A stretch of DNA of 38,581 bases from a virus: IMG/VR virus record IMGVR_UViG_3300028571_000052, positions 1 to 38,581 of that record; one strand, written 5' to 3'. The notes beneath the pieces were generated by a model. That model was given only the letters and a program-made list of their open reading frames with translations, did not search any database and was not told the origin of the DNA. Below are positions 7,046-14,031 of the stretch, piece after piece. Numbering within the stretch: the first letter of the stretch is position 1; every line of letters starts with the position of its first letter. Position numbers and translations under genes: made by a program.

Positions 7046-7186
7046 TTACCCGCAAACATTGTCGGTATTTTCAATTAGTTTTTTTATTGTTTTTTGGCTA
7101 ATTTTTTCTCTTTCGCCCATGTGTTCAAACTCATCTATGGCCACTTGCTTTTGTTTCTCACACATAGCTTTAGCAAAGCCTATCAT
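7046..7186 (-). CDS. Small helical protein, 46 residues
   Basis: ATG at 7186, stop at 7046. Lys/Glu-rich and helical (FAKAMCEKQKQVAIDEFEHMGE), ending in a Cys-Gly. An in-frame TAA eight codons upstream limits the start. It lies 5 bases after the preceding gene and 11 before the next. I do not recognise the family; regular spacing and codon sense support it. Confidence 0.6.
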   Translation of the reverse strand: MIGFAKAMCEKQKQVAIDEFEHMGEREKISQKTIKKLIENTDNVCG

Positions 7187-7190
7187 ATCT

Positions 7191-7508
7191 TTAATTTGTA
7201 GGGGTGTTTAGTGTTTTTACAATACTGTCGGCTTTTAATATTTTTGGCTTTAATAGCAATAGTTGCCTATATTTTGCGTTGGCTGTATCGTTTGATTGAT
7301 GCCAACCAATCGTCCAGTCTATAAGCCTTACATTAACCGGCAAACGCTGGCCTACAAAAATCCACGTATCAACACAATAGGTAGTGTCGTGCATTTTGGT
7401 TACATGTTGCTGTATATCAACCTCCCATTTTTTATTTATTTCTTTAAAATGCGCCCATGCAATTATAAACATTGCAAACAGGCAAAACGGTATTAGCATT
7501 GCTTTCAT
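7191..7508 (-). CDS. Hypothetical protein with N-terminal membrane anchor
   Basis: 105 residues with one hydrophobic segment at about 4-20 (MLIPFCLFAMFIIAWAHF), then a soluble domain containing a single-Cys TTYCVDTWIFVGQRLPVNVR strand pattern. A strong Shine-Dalgarno AAGGAG lies about 7 bases before the ATG, unusual in this genome and a sign of good expression. It could be an exported or membrane-anchored protein; no family recognised. Confidence 0.65.
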   Translation of the reverse strand: MKAMLIPFCLFAMFIIAWAHFKEINKKWEVDIQQHVTKMHDTTYCVDTWIFVGQRLPVNVRLIDWTIGWHQSNDTANAKYRQLLLLKPKILKADSIVKTLNTPTN

Positions 7509-7566
7509 TATTTCTCCTTTTTATTGGTGTATAGTGTTTTACCATCAATAGCAAAGCCATTGGGTA

Positions 7567-7815
7567 TTAAAAATTCTCGTTCAAAATTGGAGTGCCTTTA
7601 TCGTAAACTTTCATAAGGTCTTTTTTCTTCCCGTTATAATCACTAAGCGGAAAACATCCGTCGGGCGAGCCTGATTTTTCAACGTACATATCCTCCTCGA
7701 GTGCAGAGGCTGATATATCGTTAATAGCTTCATATTCGCGCCAAAGCCTTATTTTTTCTTCAAGTTGCACCTCATTTAATGAGTTACAAAATTCTTTTAA
7801 CTCTTTCCATTTCAT
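7567..7815 (-). CDS. Hypothetical protein
   Basis: 82 residues, acidic. It begins MKWKELKEFCNSLNEVQLEEKIRLW and holds a GCFPLSDYNGKK motif at about 53-64. The pattern resembles small proteins I remember from Bacteroidetes phages and bacteria, with no known function. A 24-29 codon frame with protein-like content but no start codon follows its stop in the -1 frame. Confidence 0.65.
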   Translation of the reverse strand: MKWKELKEFCNSLNEVQLEEKIRLWREYEAINDISASALEEDMYVEKSGSPDGCFPLSDYNGKKKDLMKVYDKGTPILNENF

Positions 7816-7835
7816 ATTTCTATTTTTTAGTTTGG

Positions 7836-8081
7836 TTAATCAATATCAATATCTTGCTCTTTAGCAAGAATTTTTACTTGGTTGGCATAGTCCAAAAGCA
7901 GGGCTATGGTTGTGGTTTTGGTGGGGCCGTTAGCTTTGTAAATGCGGCTCCACGTAGGCAGGCTAATGCCAGCATGTTTACAAGCGCGGCTGATGTTTCC
8001 TGTACGAACAATAATACTTAACCTATCAAGTTCGTGCTTAGTAAGGTGGCGGTGTAATATAGCCGTAGTTTCGTCTTTCAT
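7836..8081 (-). CDS. Small helix-turn-helix DNA-binding protein
   Basis: 81 residues. A helix-turn-helix is visible around 28-50 (GNISRACKHAGISLPTWSRIYKA), similar to Fis/TyrR-type or XRE-type turns. The remainder is a short helix rich in Lys and Asp. It is the first gene after a strong promoter and is preceded by an inverted repeat that it may bind, so autoregulation is plausible. It is the only clear regulator-like gene of the early region. Confidence 0.7.
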   Translation of the reverse strand: MKDETTAILHRHLTKHELDRLSIIVRTGNISRACKHAGISLPTWSRIYKANGPTKTTTIALLLDYANQVKILAKEQDIDID

Positions 8082-8098
8082 TGTTTTGTTTTATAAAT

Positions 8099-8134
8099 TT
8101 TATGCAAATATATACTAATTTTTACATAAACAAA
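8099..8134 (-). promoter_or_regulatory. Bacteroidetes-type promoter with dyad
   Basis: The minus strand carries TTTG at 8134-8131, an 18-base spacer and TATATTTG at 8112-8105, an excellent match to the TTTG / TAnnTTTG consensus. An inverted repeat TTTATG (8130-8125) and CATAAA (8104-8099) brackets the -7 box and could be an operator for the HTH protein encoded just downstream. Confidence 0.7.
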
Positions 8135-8151
8135 TAAAAATGCAACTATTT

Positions 8152-9015
8152 TTAAAATAGCTGTTCGTACAATTCTATTATCTTAAATATCTCATATGGT
8201 ATTTGAGGTACAACTGCGTTACCGTAGCTTTTTATGCTTTCTGTTCTCCATTTAGGAAAGGTAATAGCGTCCAGTTCGCGGGAAATCCCATCATTTCCTC
8301 CGCAAACTGCGGGTTTAGTTGGGAATTTGTACCATGTTGCAATATCTCCCCCAAATTGCTTTTCCCCCGGTCTGTTTTCGCTGCTCTGCTGTCTTGGGCT
8401 TTTAGTGTTGGCAGTAGCCCATTCAAAGCCATGTCTATAATATTTAAACTGTGTGAAGTTCCATTTTTGGCTATCCTCCGGTTGGTTTCTGTTAGCACTA
8501 CTTTTGAGTGTGGCGTTTCGTGAGTTGTTGGAGTAGGCAACAAACCAAACTCTGTCGCGGCGATGCGGTGCGTCTTTGGCACAAGCTGGAAGTATATACG
8601 CCTGTACTTCGTACCCTTGGTTTTCCAAGTCAGTTTGCACCTCGTTGAAAACCAATCCCCCGTTCCAATTAACAAGCCCGTAAACGTTTTCGCCCACAAC
8701 CCAACGTGGTTTAATTTCTCTAATTGCTCTAAGCATTTCGGGCCACAAGTGGCGCTCATCTTCTTTGCCTTTGCGTTTGCCGGCAAGTGAGTAGGGTTGG
8801 CAAGGAAATCCCCCTGTAAGGATGTCAATTCGTCCGTTCCAAATAGTAAAGTCTGTTTTTGTGATGTCTCCATAGCTTTCGGCTTTTGGCCAGTAGTATT
8901 TTAAAATACGTTGATTAAATTCTCCCCATTCACAATGAAACATATTATCCCATCCCATCCACTCGGCGGCTAGGTCAAAACCACCAATACCTGAAAATAA
9001 ACTTGCGTGTGTCAT
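8152..9015 (-). CDS. dcm: Dcm-type DNA (cytosine-5) methyltransferase
   Basis: 287 residues with the C5-methyltransferase motifs in order: motif I SLFSGIGGFDLA at 5-16, motif IV GGFPCQPYS at 68-76 with catalytic Cys72, motif VI ENV at 109-111, motif VIII HRRDRVWF at 151-158 and motif X GNAVVPQ at 265-271. Residues 160-260, the target-recognition region, are Asn/Ser-rich. It probably methylates the phage genome against restriction. Almost the whole gene (codons 48-261) is overlapped by a second 213-codon frame with protein-like content. It follows DnaB by three bases. Confidence 0.93.
   Translation of the reverse strand: MTHASLFSGIGGFDLAAEWMGWDNMFHCEWGEFNQRILKYYWPKAESYGDITKTDFTIWNGRIDILTGGFPCQPYSLAGKRKGKEDERHLWPEMLRAIREIKPRWVVGENVYGLVNWNGGLVFNEVQTDLENQGYEVQAYILPACAKDAPHRRDRVWFVAYSNNSRNATLKSSANRNQPEDSQKWNFTQFKYYRHGFEWATANTKSPRQQSSENRPGEKQFGGDIATWYKFPTKPAVCGGNDGISRELDAITFPKWRTESIKSYGNAVVPQIPYEIFKIIELYEQLF
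8232..8873 (-). CDS. Nested ORF inside the methyltransferase gene (LPTP / MMGFP protein)
   Basis: 213 codons, ATG to stop, wholly inside the dcm gene on the same strand in the +1 frame. The translation looks real: LLFGTDELTSLQ at 9-20, GLLPTPTTHETPHSK near 112, and LNPQFAEEMMGFPANWTLLP near the C-terminus. The closing motif LNPxFxxEMMGFPxxWT matches a phage protein type I remember being found with Dcm enzymes. The conserved methyltransferase motifs lie in the other frame, so both strands of evidence point to dual coding. Expression is unproven, no ribosome site is obvious, and the frame could be a database-propagated overlap. Confidence 0.5.
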   Translation of the reverse strand: METSQKQTLLFGTDELTSLQGDFLANPTHLPANAKAKKMSATCGPKCLEQLEKLNHVGLWAKTFTGLLIGTGDWFSTRCKLTWKTKGTKYRRIYFQLVPKTHRIAATEFGLLPTPTTHETPHSKVVLTETNRRIAKNGTSHSLNIIDMALNGLLPTLKAQDSRAAKTDRGKSNLGEILQHGTNSQLNPQFAEEMMGFPANWTLLPFLNGEQKA

Positions 9016-9018
9016 AAT

Positions 9019-10473
9019 TTAAAATGGTACATTTTTAGTTAGTTTATGCTGGTAGTCGACATCAAAATTAGTATAAGGTGTAATAGCCCCGGTGCTTGGT
9101 ATATCATTTAAGCCAGTAAAACGTTGGTTGGCCCCGTTGAATAGTAACTCTATTATTCCTGTTTGCCCCATCCTGTATTTAGCAACTATCAATTCAGTAT
9201 AGCCCGCAGGGTACGCTATGCCATTTTCGTCCAATTGTATGTGGTAATAGTCAGGCCGGTATAAAAAGCACACCATGTCAGCATCCTGTTCAATAGCCCC
9301 CGAACCTCTTAAATCGGATAGCATAGGCCGTTTGTCGGTTCGGCTTTCTAAGGCCCTGCTAAGTTGACTAAGTGCTATAACAGGCACTTCCAAATCTTTG
9401 GCCATTAGTTTTAATATTCGGCTGATGTACTCAAGGCGAGAGTTCTCAAGTGAGTTAGCGGGCAACTCAGGGGCAGGCATTAGTTGTAGGTAGTCAATAA
9501 CAACCATGCCTATACCTATTGTACTTTTTAGCCGGTTGCATTTGGCCCATATCTGCCGGGGGCTGTTGGTGGCTTTATCGTCAATAAACAGCCCGATGTT
9601 TGCCAACGCCCCCATGTGGTTATTTTTAAGAGTTATTTGCTCATCCGTTAATTTGCCTTTGATAATATCCTCTAGGTTTATGTTGCACTCATCAGCGATA
9701 AGACATTGCATAACCTCAATGTCGCTCATTTCTAAACTAAAGAACGGAACATTGTGTTTTAGCTTTGCAGCACCCTTGGCTATCCCCCTTGCCAAAACTG
9801 ATTTACCCATACCGGGGCGGGCGGCTATGTATGTTAAAGTTCCCGGCTTAAATCCGTTAATTACCCTATCTATTGAACCGATGCCACACATTACCCCGGT
9901 AGTTCCCCCGTTAGCCAATAATTCCGAAGCATCGTATTCCTGTTTAACAAGTTCGGCAAACCTCATCATTTCATTTTCGCTCTCGATGGCAGTTGATAAA
10001 ATTGATTTTAAGGCCGCTTCCGCTTCTTCTACCGCTTCAAAACAATCTTTAAGGTCGTTATACCCATTCCTTACCATATCGTAGCCTATGGCTATCAATT
10101 TTCGCTGAAATGATTTTTGATGTAAAATAAGGGTGTGGTATTTAATATTGGCAGACGAACCCACCCTGTTAGTTAGAGATGCCACATATACCGAACCCCC
10201 AGCAGTCGTTAACTCCTTATCAGCCCTTAATTGATTTGGTACGGTAAGTATATCAACCTTTGCCCTATCAGCGTGTAATTTCAATATTGCCTTGCATATT
10301 TCAACATGGGCCGGGGCCGAGAATATATCGGGCGATAATAACGAGCCAATCTCAAGCAGGCACTTATCCTCAAGCATTACAGCCCCTAGTACAACCTTTT
10401 CAAGTTCTACATCAGCCGGCGCAACATTGCCCTCAAACTCAGCAAAGTTTATGTATTTAGTATCTTTTCTCAT
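9019..10473 (-). CDS. dnaB: Replicative DNA helicase, DnaB family
   Basis: 484 residues, near the usual DnaB length. An N-terminal helical domain (about 15-115) is followed by the RecA-like motor: Walker A RPGMGKS at 219-225, Walker B MVVIDYLQLM at 323-332, ALSQLSR at 367-373 and SDLRGSGAIEQDAD at 386-399. It would unwind the phage origin. The ATG overlaps the end of the replication protein gene, which carries the iteron array, so initiator, origin and helicase are together as in lambda O-P. No phage polymerase is present, so host replication enzymes are presumably recruited. Confidence 0.96.
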   Translation of the reverse strand: MRKDTKYINFAEFEGNVAPADVELEKVVLGAVMLEDKCLLEIGSLLSPDIFSAPAHVEICKAILKLHADRAKVDILTVPNQLRADKELTTAGGSVYVASLTNRVGSSANIKYHTLILHQKSFQRKLIAIGYDMVRNGYNDLKDCFEAVEEAEAALKSILSTAIESENEMMRFAELVKQEYDASELLANGGTTGVMCGIGSIDRVINGFKPGTLTYIAARPGMGKSVLARGIAKGAAKLKHNVPFFSLEMSDIEVMQCLIADECNINLEDIIKGKLTDEQITLKNNHMGALANIGLFIDDKATNSPRQIWAKCNRLKSTIGIGMVVIDYLQLMPAPELPANSLENSRLEYISRILKLMAKDLEVPVIALSQLSRALESRTDKRPMLSDLRGSGAIEQDADMVCFLYRPDYYHIQLDENGIAYPAGYTELIVAKYRMGQTGIIELLFNGANQRFTGLNDIPSTGAITPYTNFDVDYQHKLTKNVPF

Positions 10474-11180
10474 TAGCCTAGCTTTCTTACCTCTCGTTTA
10501 ACACTCACCTGCTGGTTAAAGCCTTCCAACTGTTCTTTTTTGTTTAGTTTAATCCAGTTGGTACAGTGCGTTACCAAGTCCTCATAGTCTATAAAAGTTT
10601 TTGTTATAGCTTTGTAGGTAATAAACTGACCAATCAAATATTCAACCTCGTTTGGTTTTAGGCGGTGTAGCATACCGATACGTTCGTGGGTAATTTTAGC
10701 AGCCATTAATTCAGCAAACCATTTTTCGGCCTGACTTTTTGTTTCCCCCACACCCCCTTCTATATTACTTATATTTTTATCTTTATTTATATCTTTAGGT
10801 AGGTTACCCATTAGGTTATCCTTTAGGTTAACCGATAGGTTATTGTTAGCTTTCTCATTTTTTGGTGGCCTACCTCCTAAACTTCCATTGTTTTTGCGGC
10901 TTCCAATAAATTTAGCCCTTGCAAAAATCTCTTCTTCAAGCCTTGAATTAAAATAATTGCCATTTTCATCAATATCAAATTTTGCAAGTAGCTTAACCGA
11001 AACAGAACCTAATGGTAAACCTATAGCTTTCTCAAAACTTTCTTGGTCTAATCTGCCGTGTTGGTGCATTAAACACAGTACTGTTATATACCTACCCCTA
11101 TCTTCTAAAGATAAGAAGGTACACCCCCCTAAAAATGCGTCAGGGTAAAATAAAAATGCTGGGTCTTTACCTTTAGCCAT
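10473..11180 (-). CDS. Replication initiation protein (Lin1244/Lin1753-like N-terminus)
   Basis: 235 residues. The N-terminal 90 residues (KDPAFLFYPDAFLGGCTFLSLEDRGRYI and onward) resemble the Lin1244/Lin1753-like winged-helix domain (DUF4373 type) found in phage replication initiators. A low-complexity linker at about 106-140 has NL every four residues and is encoded by the 12-bp iterons. The C-terminal part (about 145-235) is helical and DnaD-like in feel. Position directly before DnaB supports an initiator or helicase-loading role, comparable to lambda O. Start chosen at MAKGKDPAF, which follows a structured leader. Confidence 0.8.
   Translation of the reverse strand: MAKGKDPAFLFYPDAFLGGCTFLSLEDRGRYITVLCLMHQHGRLDQESFEKAIGLPLGSVSVKLLAKFDIDENGNYFNSRLEEEIFARAKFIGSRKNNGSLGGRPPKNEKANNNLSVNLKDNLMGNLPKDINKDKNISNIEGGVGETKSQAEKWFAELMAAKITHERIGMLHRLKPNEVEYLIGQFITYKAITKTFIDYEDLVTHCTNWIKLNKKEQLEGFNQQVSVKREVRKLG
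10760..10799. other. AT-rich tract next to the iterons (putative DNA-unwinding element)
   Basis: From about 10760 to 10796 the plus strand has no G and only a few C, reading TATATTACTTATATTTTT and similar. It abuts the four iterons directly. In lambda the origin consists of iterons beside an AT-rich segment inside the initiator gene, and this layout is the same. Confidence 0.6.
10800..10847. repeat. ori: Four 12-bp iterons inside the initiator gene (putative origin)
   Basis: The plus-strand heptamer TAGGTTA occurs at 10800, 10812, 10824 and 10836, exactly 12 bp apart, with variable 5-base spacers. A partial extra TTAGGT precedes the first copy. On the minus strand it is TAACCTA, encoding the xNLx tetrapeptide repeat of the initiator. 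Evenly phased iterons beside an AT-rich tract inside an initiator gene, next to a helicase gene, are the hallmark of a theta-type phage origin. Binding by the encoded protein is inferred. Confidence 0.75.
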
Positions 11181-11182
11181 TA

Positions 11183-11287
11183 TTATAAATTATAAACCCC
11201 GGCTGTACTTTGGGGCGCAACAGGTGGTCGAATACCTATAGCCTTACTCATACAGCCGGGGCTGCTTATTTCTATTCCTATAATCAT
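11183..11287 (-). CDS. Possible 34-residue leader peptide upstream of the initiator
   Basis: ATG at 11287 to TAA at 11183, ending just before the initiator start. The product (MIIGIEISSPGCMSKAIGIR, then PPVAPQSTAGVYNL) has no recognised motif. The frame runs through an 11-bp inverted repeat, so the same DNA may instead be a structured RNA. If translated, it could act as a leader coupling to the initiator gene. Confidence 0.3.
   Translation of the reverse strand: MIIGIEISSPGCMSKAIGIRPPVAPQSTAGVYNL
11197..11261 (-). promoter_or_regulatory. Long nested hairpin in the initiator leader
   Basis: CCCCGGCTGTA (11197-11207) and TACAGCCGGGG (11251-11261) form a perfect 11-bp stem. Inside lie smaller pairs (AGGT / ACCT and GGC / GCC), giving one long branched or bulged stem-loop. 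It ends about 15 bases before the initiator ATG and is much richer in GC than its surroundings. It may be a translational operator, a small RNA or a single-strand initiation signal. Confidence 0.55.
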
Positions 11288-11363
11288 GTTCGACAGCTTT
11301 GTTGCTTGGTGCAATATGGGAATTGTTTACGGACTATAAAAATAAAACGTATCTAGTTGTTAG

Positions 11364-11783
11364 CTAATTATCAACAGTTATTAGTTTCGGGTTTTCGTAC
11401 AAATTGCCAATTTTACTAAAAAACTTAGCAATCGAGCCAAGTCCTACAACACTTGCTACACGGCTGCTACGTTGCCTATATGGCTTTATAAACCGTATTT
11501 TCCAAGTACCGTTCTTAAATTCGACTACCCCTATATTTTTTGACTGGTCTTCGATTAATATATCCTTATCGAATATCTTATTTTTTCGTTTGTCGAGAAT
11601 GTTGGTAAACTGCAATAAAACTCCATGTTCAACAGGGCCATTAATGCTTAGGTATTGTATTTCGCTTTGTGGAATATTATTAGCCCACACCTCAACACTA
11701 CCATTCCAACTAGGGAACGCTATATCGTGCATTATTTTTTCTTCAACATTCCAGCACTTAAATTCAATTTCTTTCATATCCAA
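11364..11783 (-). CDS. YopX-like protein
   Basis: 139 residues. It matches the YopX pattern of phage and mobile-element proteins: a starting EIEFKCWNVEEKIMHD segment, a central LLQFTNILDKRKNKIFDKDILIEDQ stretch (in place of the usual [21 protein letters not shown]) and a closing IGNLYENPKL. The family function is unknown. The start is MDMKEIEF at 11783 or the second Met six bases in. A small GC hairpin lies just upstream (about 11794-11807). Confidence 0.8.
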   Translation of the reverse strand: MDMKEIEFKCWNVEEKIMHDIAFPSWNGSVEVWANNIPQSEIQYLSINGPVEHGVLLQFTNILDKRKNKIFDKDILIEDQSKNIGVVEFKNGTWKIRFIKPYRQRSSRVASVVGLGSIAKFFSKIGNLYENPKLITVDN

Positions 11784-11842
11784 TAATGTTTATCCCCTTA
11801 TAGGGGGTGGTTAAAATAATGGTAACTATATATTTATTTAAC

Positions 11843-12448
11843 CTAATTTTTATTTATTAAAATACTAAATGAGATAGGGAAATTTCCTTTTAATCCCCAC
11901 GACTTTGATGGAGTAAGGAACATTTTATTTGTCATTTCAAAAATTGGTATGTCCCGCCTAAATTGTTGTTGAGATGAGGCTTGAAATAAATCTAACTTGC
12001 TAAAAGTACATATCAGTATTGGCTTGATTTCATTAACTATTCTATAAATAAAAAGTGCTGTTGAATCGTTTGATTTGTACATATTTTTAGCCAAGCAATC
12101 GGGTGTTGACTTCAAATACGGCGGATTTGTTAAAACAATAATTCTATGTGCATTTTCTCTTAAATAATGGAGCTTAGATATATCGCCATTCAGAAAGTCA
12201 AATTGATTGGCAATTATTCCTTTGTCTCTTAATATAGTAACATCTTCACGCTCTAAAGTAGTTGCATATTTTTCAACATTTGATGGCAAAGCCTCTAACA
12301 ATGCACCCTCACCCGCTGCGGGGTCATAAAACAAATAATCTTGCATATTAGGTACTATTTCAGCAATGTATTGAACAGCTTTATCTGCCCATATTTTTGG
12401 GGTGTAAAACGCGCCGGTTGACTTCTGCCTTTCTAATGTTAATTCCAC
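11843..12448 (-). CDS. N6-adenine DNA methyltransferase
   Basis: 201 residues. An N-terminal TGAFYTPKIWADKAVQYI at 11-28 is the helix typical of TaqI/Eco57I-type gamma-class enzymes. Motif I is YDPAAGEGALLEAL at 41-54 and the catalytic motif IV is NPPY at 108-111. It is short: the separate target-recognition domain of full-length enzymes is absent, so it may recognise a short site or act with a partner. It probably protects phage DNA alongside the Dcm-like and Mom-like enzymes. Confidence 0.85.
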   Translation of the reverse strand: MELTLERQKSTGAFYTPKIWADKAVQYIAEIVPNMQDYLFYDPAAGEGALLEALPSNVEKYATTLEREDVTILRDKGIIANQFDFLNGDISKLHYLRENAHRIIVLTNPPYLKSTPDCLAKNMYKSNDSTALFIYRIVNEIKPILICTFSKLDLFQASSQQQFRRDIPIFEMTNKMFLTPSKSWGLKGNFPISFSILINKN

Positions 12449-12480
12449 TGGGTTAAATAGCTATATAGTTACCTTTTATT

Positions 12481-12744
12481 TTAACAAGATTTACCATCGC
12501 CATATACCCGACCATTGCCATATACCCAACCATCGCCATATACCTCACCATTGCCAAATACCTGACCATTATCATATACCCAACCATTGCCAAATACCCT
12601 GTCATTGTCAGATACCCAACCACCCAAATCCCCTACTTTAATATCTTTAAACGCTTTGGTACACCTAATTATGAATAACTTTACTCCGAAAATATTTATT
12701 TTTGTCTCTTCGGTTAGTTCATAATTTCTTTCTTCTGTTTTCAT
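12481..12744 (-). CDS. Hexapeptide-repeat (left-handed beta-helix-like) protein
   Basis: 87 residues. After an N-terminal domain (about 1-45, ending KVGDLGGWVSDN) it carries six or seven consecutive six-residue repeats V-[FY]-[GD]-[ND]-G-x, as in VFGNGW, VYDNGQ, VFGNGE and VYGDGW. This fits a left-handed beta-helix, seen in phage proteins with GGWVSxxAxVxGNA repeats. The array runs almost to the C-terminus (GKSC). Function unknown. Its frame is open further upstream to about 12800 without an ATG. Confidence 0.7.
   Translation of the reverse strand: MKTEERNYELTEETKINIFGVKLFIIRCTKAFKDIKVGDLGGWVSDNDRVFGNGWVYDNGQVFGNGEVYGDGWVYGNGRVYGDGKSC
12493..12621. repeat. 18-bp tandem repeat, about seven copies
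   Basis: Plus-strand units of the form CCATxGCCATATACCCxx recur every 18 bp and encode the hexapeptide repeat above. Units differ at only a few positions (ATCG or ATTG; CATATA or CAAATA), so copy number could change by slippage or recombination. Confidence 0.8.
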
Positions 12745-12800
12745 GCTTATACCTTTAAAAGGTTTTTGTTCATCAATTGGCGGCAGATAATATTCATGCC

Positions 12801-12944
12801 TTATTTATTTTTTTGTTGGCAGACATGAACTGCCCGTTCGCATATTTTAAGTTGATTGTCAAGCCATTCATAAGCATTATTCCTTGCCTCTGCTTTCTTT
12901 ACGCCTTTGTCAACATCGGCTTGGCATATAGGCTCATTTTGCAA
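12801..12944 (-). CDS. Small protein with probable TTG start
   Basis: 47 residues from TTG at 12944 to TAA at 12801. The product begins MQNEPICQADVDKGVKKAEA and contains YEWLDNQLKICERAVHVCQQ, with amphipathic helices and three Cys. An in-frame TAA two codons upstream of the TTG rules out an earlier start. It overlaps the end of the upstream gene by 11 bases. The reading is clearly protein-like and fills an otherwise empty interval. No family recognised. Confidence 0.6.
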   Translation of the reverse strand: MQNEPICQADVDKGVKKAEARNNAYEWLDNQLKICERAVHVCQQKNK

Positions 12945-13407
12945 ACGTTACTTTAGGGCTGGTAGTATTTACTTTTTGCGGGGCGTATACTTTTACCATT
13001 TCCCCCGTAGCCTCGATTGTAATTTCTAATCCGGCATAAGGCACCGATTTTAAAAATGTTTCGCGCTCTTTAACCTTTGCTGTTAGCTTTTCTAACTCCG
13101 CTTTAAGGTCATTATACACCGGGTCGTTACATTCGCTGTAATTCAATTCCGAACGGTTTGAAGTTTCAATTTTTACCCCGTTGTAAGTAGCACCGCCTTT
13201 CCCGTGTTTTTCTATATCAGAAAGTACAGCGCTTTTAATATTTTCGTCTTTTAAAAAGCGTTCACATACATCGGCAAGGGCTTTAACTTGCACCCATTGT
13301 TCAATCGGATTGATGTTACCTTCAAGTACCGGCTCTATAAATGAATAGGCAAGGTTGTCAAGGTCGCTTTTATTTAGTGTTGGGCTTTCTATGCTAAATT
13401 TTAACAT
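12934..13407 (-). CDS. Hypothetical protein next to ERF recombinase
   Basis: 157 residues, helical. It contains an IEQWVQVKALADVCERFLKDENIK helix at about 40-63 and a coiled-coil-like DLKAELEKLTAKVKERETFL at about 100-119. It lies 3 bases downstream of the ERF gene, so it may assist recombination or protect DNA ends. I do not recognise a named family. Confidence 0.7.
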   Translation of the reverse strand: MLKFSIESPTLNKSDLDNLAYSFIEPVLEGNINPIEQWVQVKALADVCERFLKDENIKSAVLSDIEKHGKGGATYNGVKIETSNRSELNYSECNDPVYNDLKAELEKLTAKVKERETFLKSVPYAGLEITIEATGEMVKVYAPQKVNTTSPKVTFAK

Positions 13408-13410
13408 GGC

Positions 13411-13998
13411 TTAGTTTTTTACGTAGGTTAATAGTTCTGTTTGATTATCTTTTGATACCCTGTAATACTTTTTAATATCCTCAATACCTACCCCGCCGCC
13501 TTGTAATTTTAGCACGGCATTATTCCACTCTTTAGATAATATTGTTTTTTTAGGATCTGAAAATTTATTTAGCCATGGCAATTCAGTTTTATTTTCGGCT
13601 GCTGGTTGGCTTGCAGCGTTACCGTCATCATCCTCATCAATATTAAGGTTAAGGATTGCACCTATTGAGTACCGGCGTTGGTAGGTAATAGCACTACCCA
13701 TGCTTTGCGGGTCGCTTTTAGTAGGGTGCATATTGCTGCTAGCCATTAAATACTCACCACTTTCGGCGTGTATAAGCATCGTTATTAAGCCATCGCCTTC
13801 TGGCAACTGAGTAATAACTAAACCGCTTTCTTGTAACGGGTCGGCTATTGCATCTAAAATATTAGGTAGGCTTGCATACTTAGATTTAAAAAACGGGTTA
13901 TTAGCCTCTTTTTTAATCTTGCCCACCTTCACGCTAAACACCATAAGCGCCGCGCTTAATTTGGCAATACTTTCTGATTTTTTAAATGTACATTCCAT
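13411..13998 (-). CDS. erf: ERF-family single-strand annealing recombinase
   Basis: 195 residues. Visible ERF features: SIAKLSAALMVFSVKVGKIKKEANNPFFKSKYASL (about 10-44), an LPNILDAIADPLQESGLVITQLP segment, and MGSAITYQRRYSIGAILNL (about 99-117), the family hallmark. Residues 120-140 are acidic and Ala/Gln-rich, a typical linker to a C-terminal tail. ERF proteins anneal homologous strands in phage recombination and genome circularisation. The gene lies among early replication genes and is preceded by a hairpin leader. Confidence 0.92.
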   Translation of the reverse strand: MECTFKKSESIAKLSAALMVFSVKVGKIKKEANNPFFKSKYASLPNILDAIADPLQESGLVITQLPEGDGLITMLIHAESGEYLMASSNMHPTKSDPQSMGSAITYQRRYSIGAILNLNIDEDDDGNAASQPAAENKTELPWLNKFSDPKKTILSKEWNNAVLKLQGGGVGIEDIKKYYRVSKDNQTELLTYVKN

Positions 13999-14031
13999 TT
14001 CAGTTATTTTTTATATTTGCAATTCCATTTC

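Noticed and set aside
7498-7597. 24-29 codon protein-like frame after the 7567-7815 gene
   Set aside because: It has no start codon and lies in the -1 frame of a normal gene end; content could be chance. Kept here for comparison with the two recoding candidates.
11197-11261. tRNA-like element
   Set aside because: A T-arm-like GGTCGAAT occurs, but acceptor and anticodon arms and a 3' CCA do not fit. It is a hairpin, not a tRNA.
12747-12797. 16-codon ATG frame upstream of the hexapeptide-repeat gene
   Set aside because: Very short and overlapping a non-ATG extension of the downstream frame; no supporting motif.
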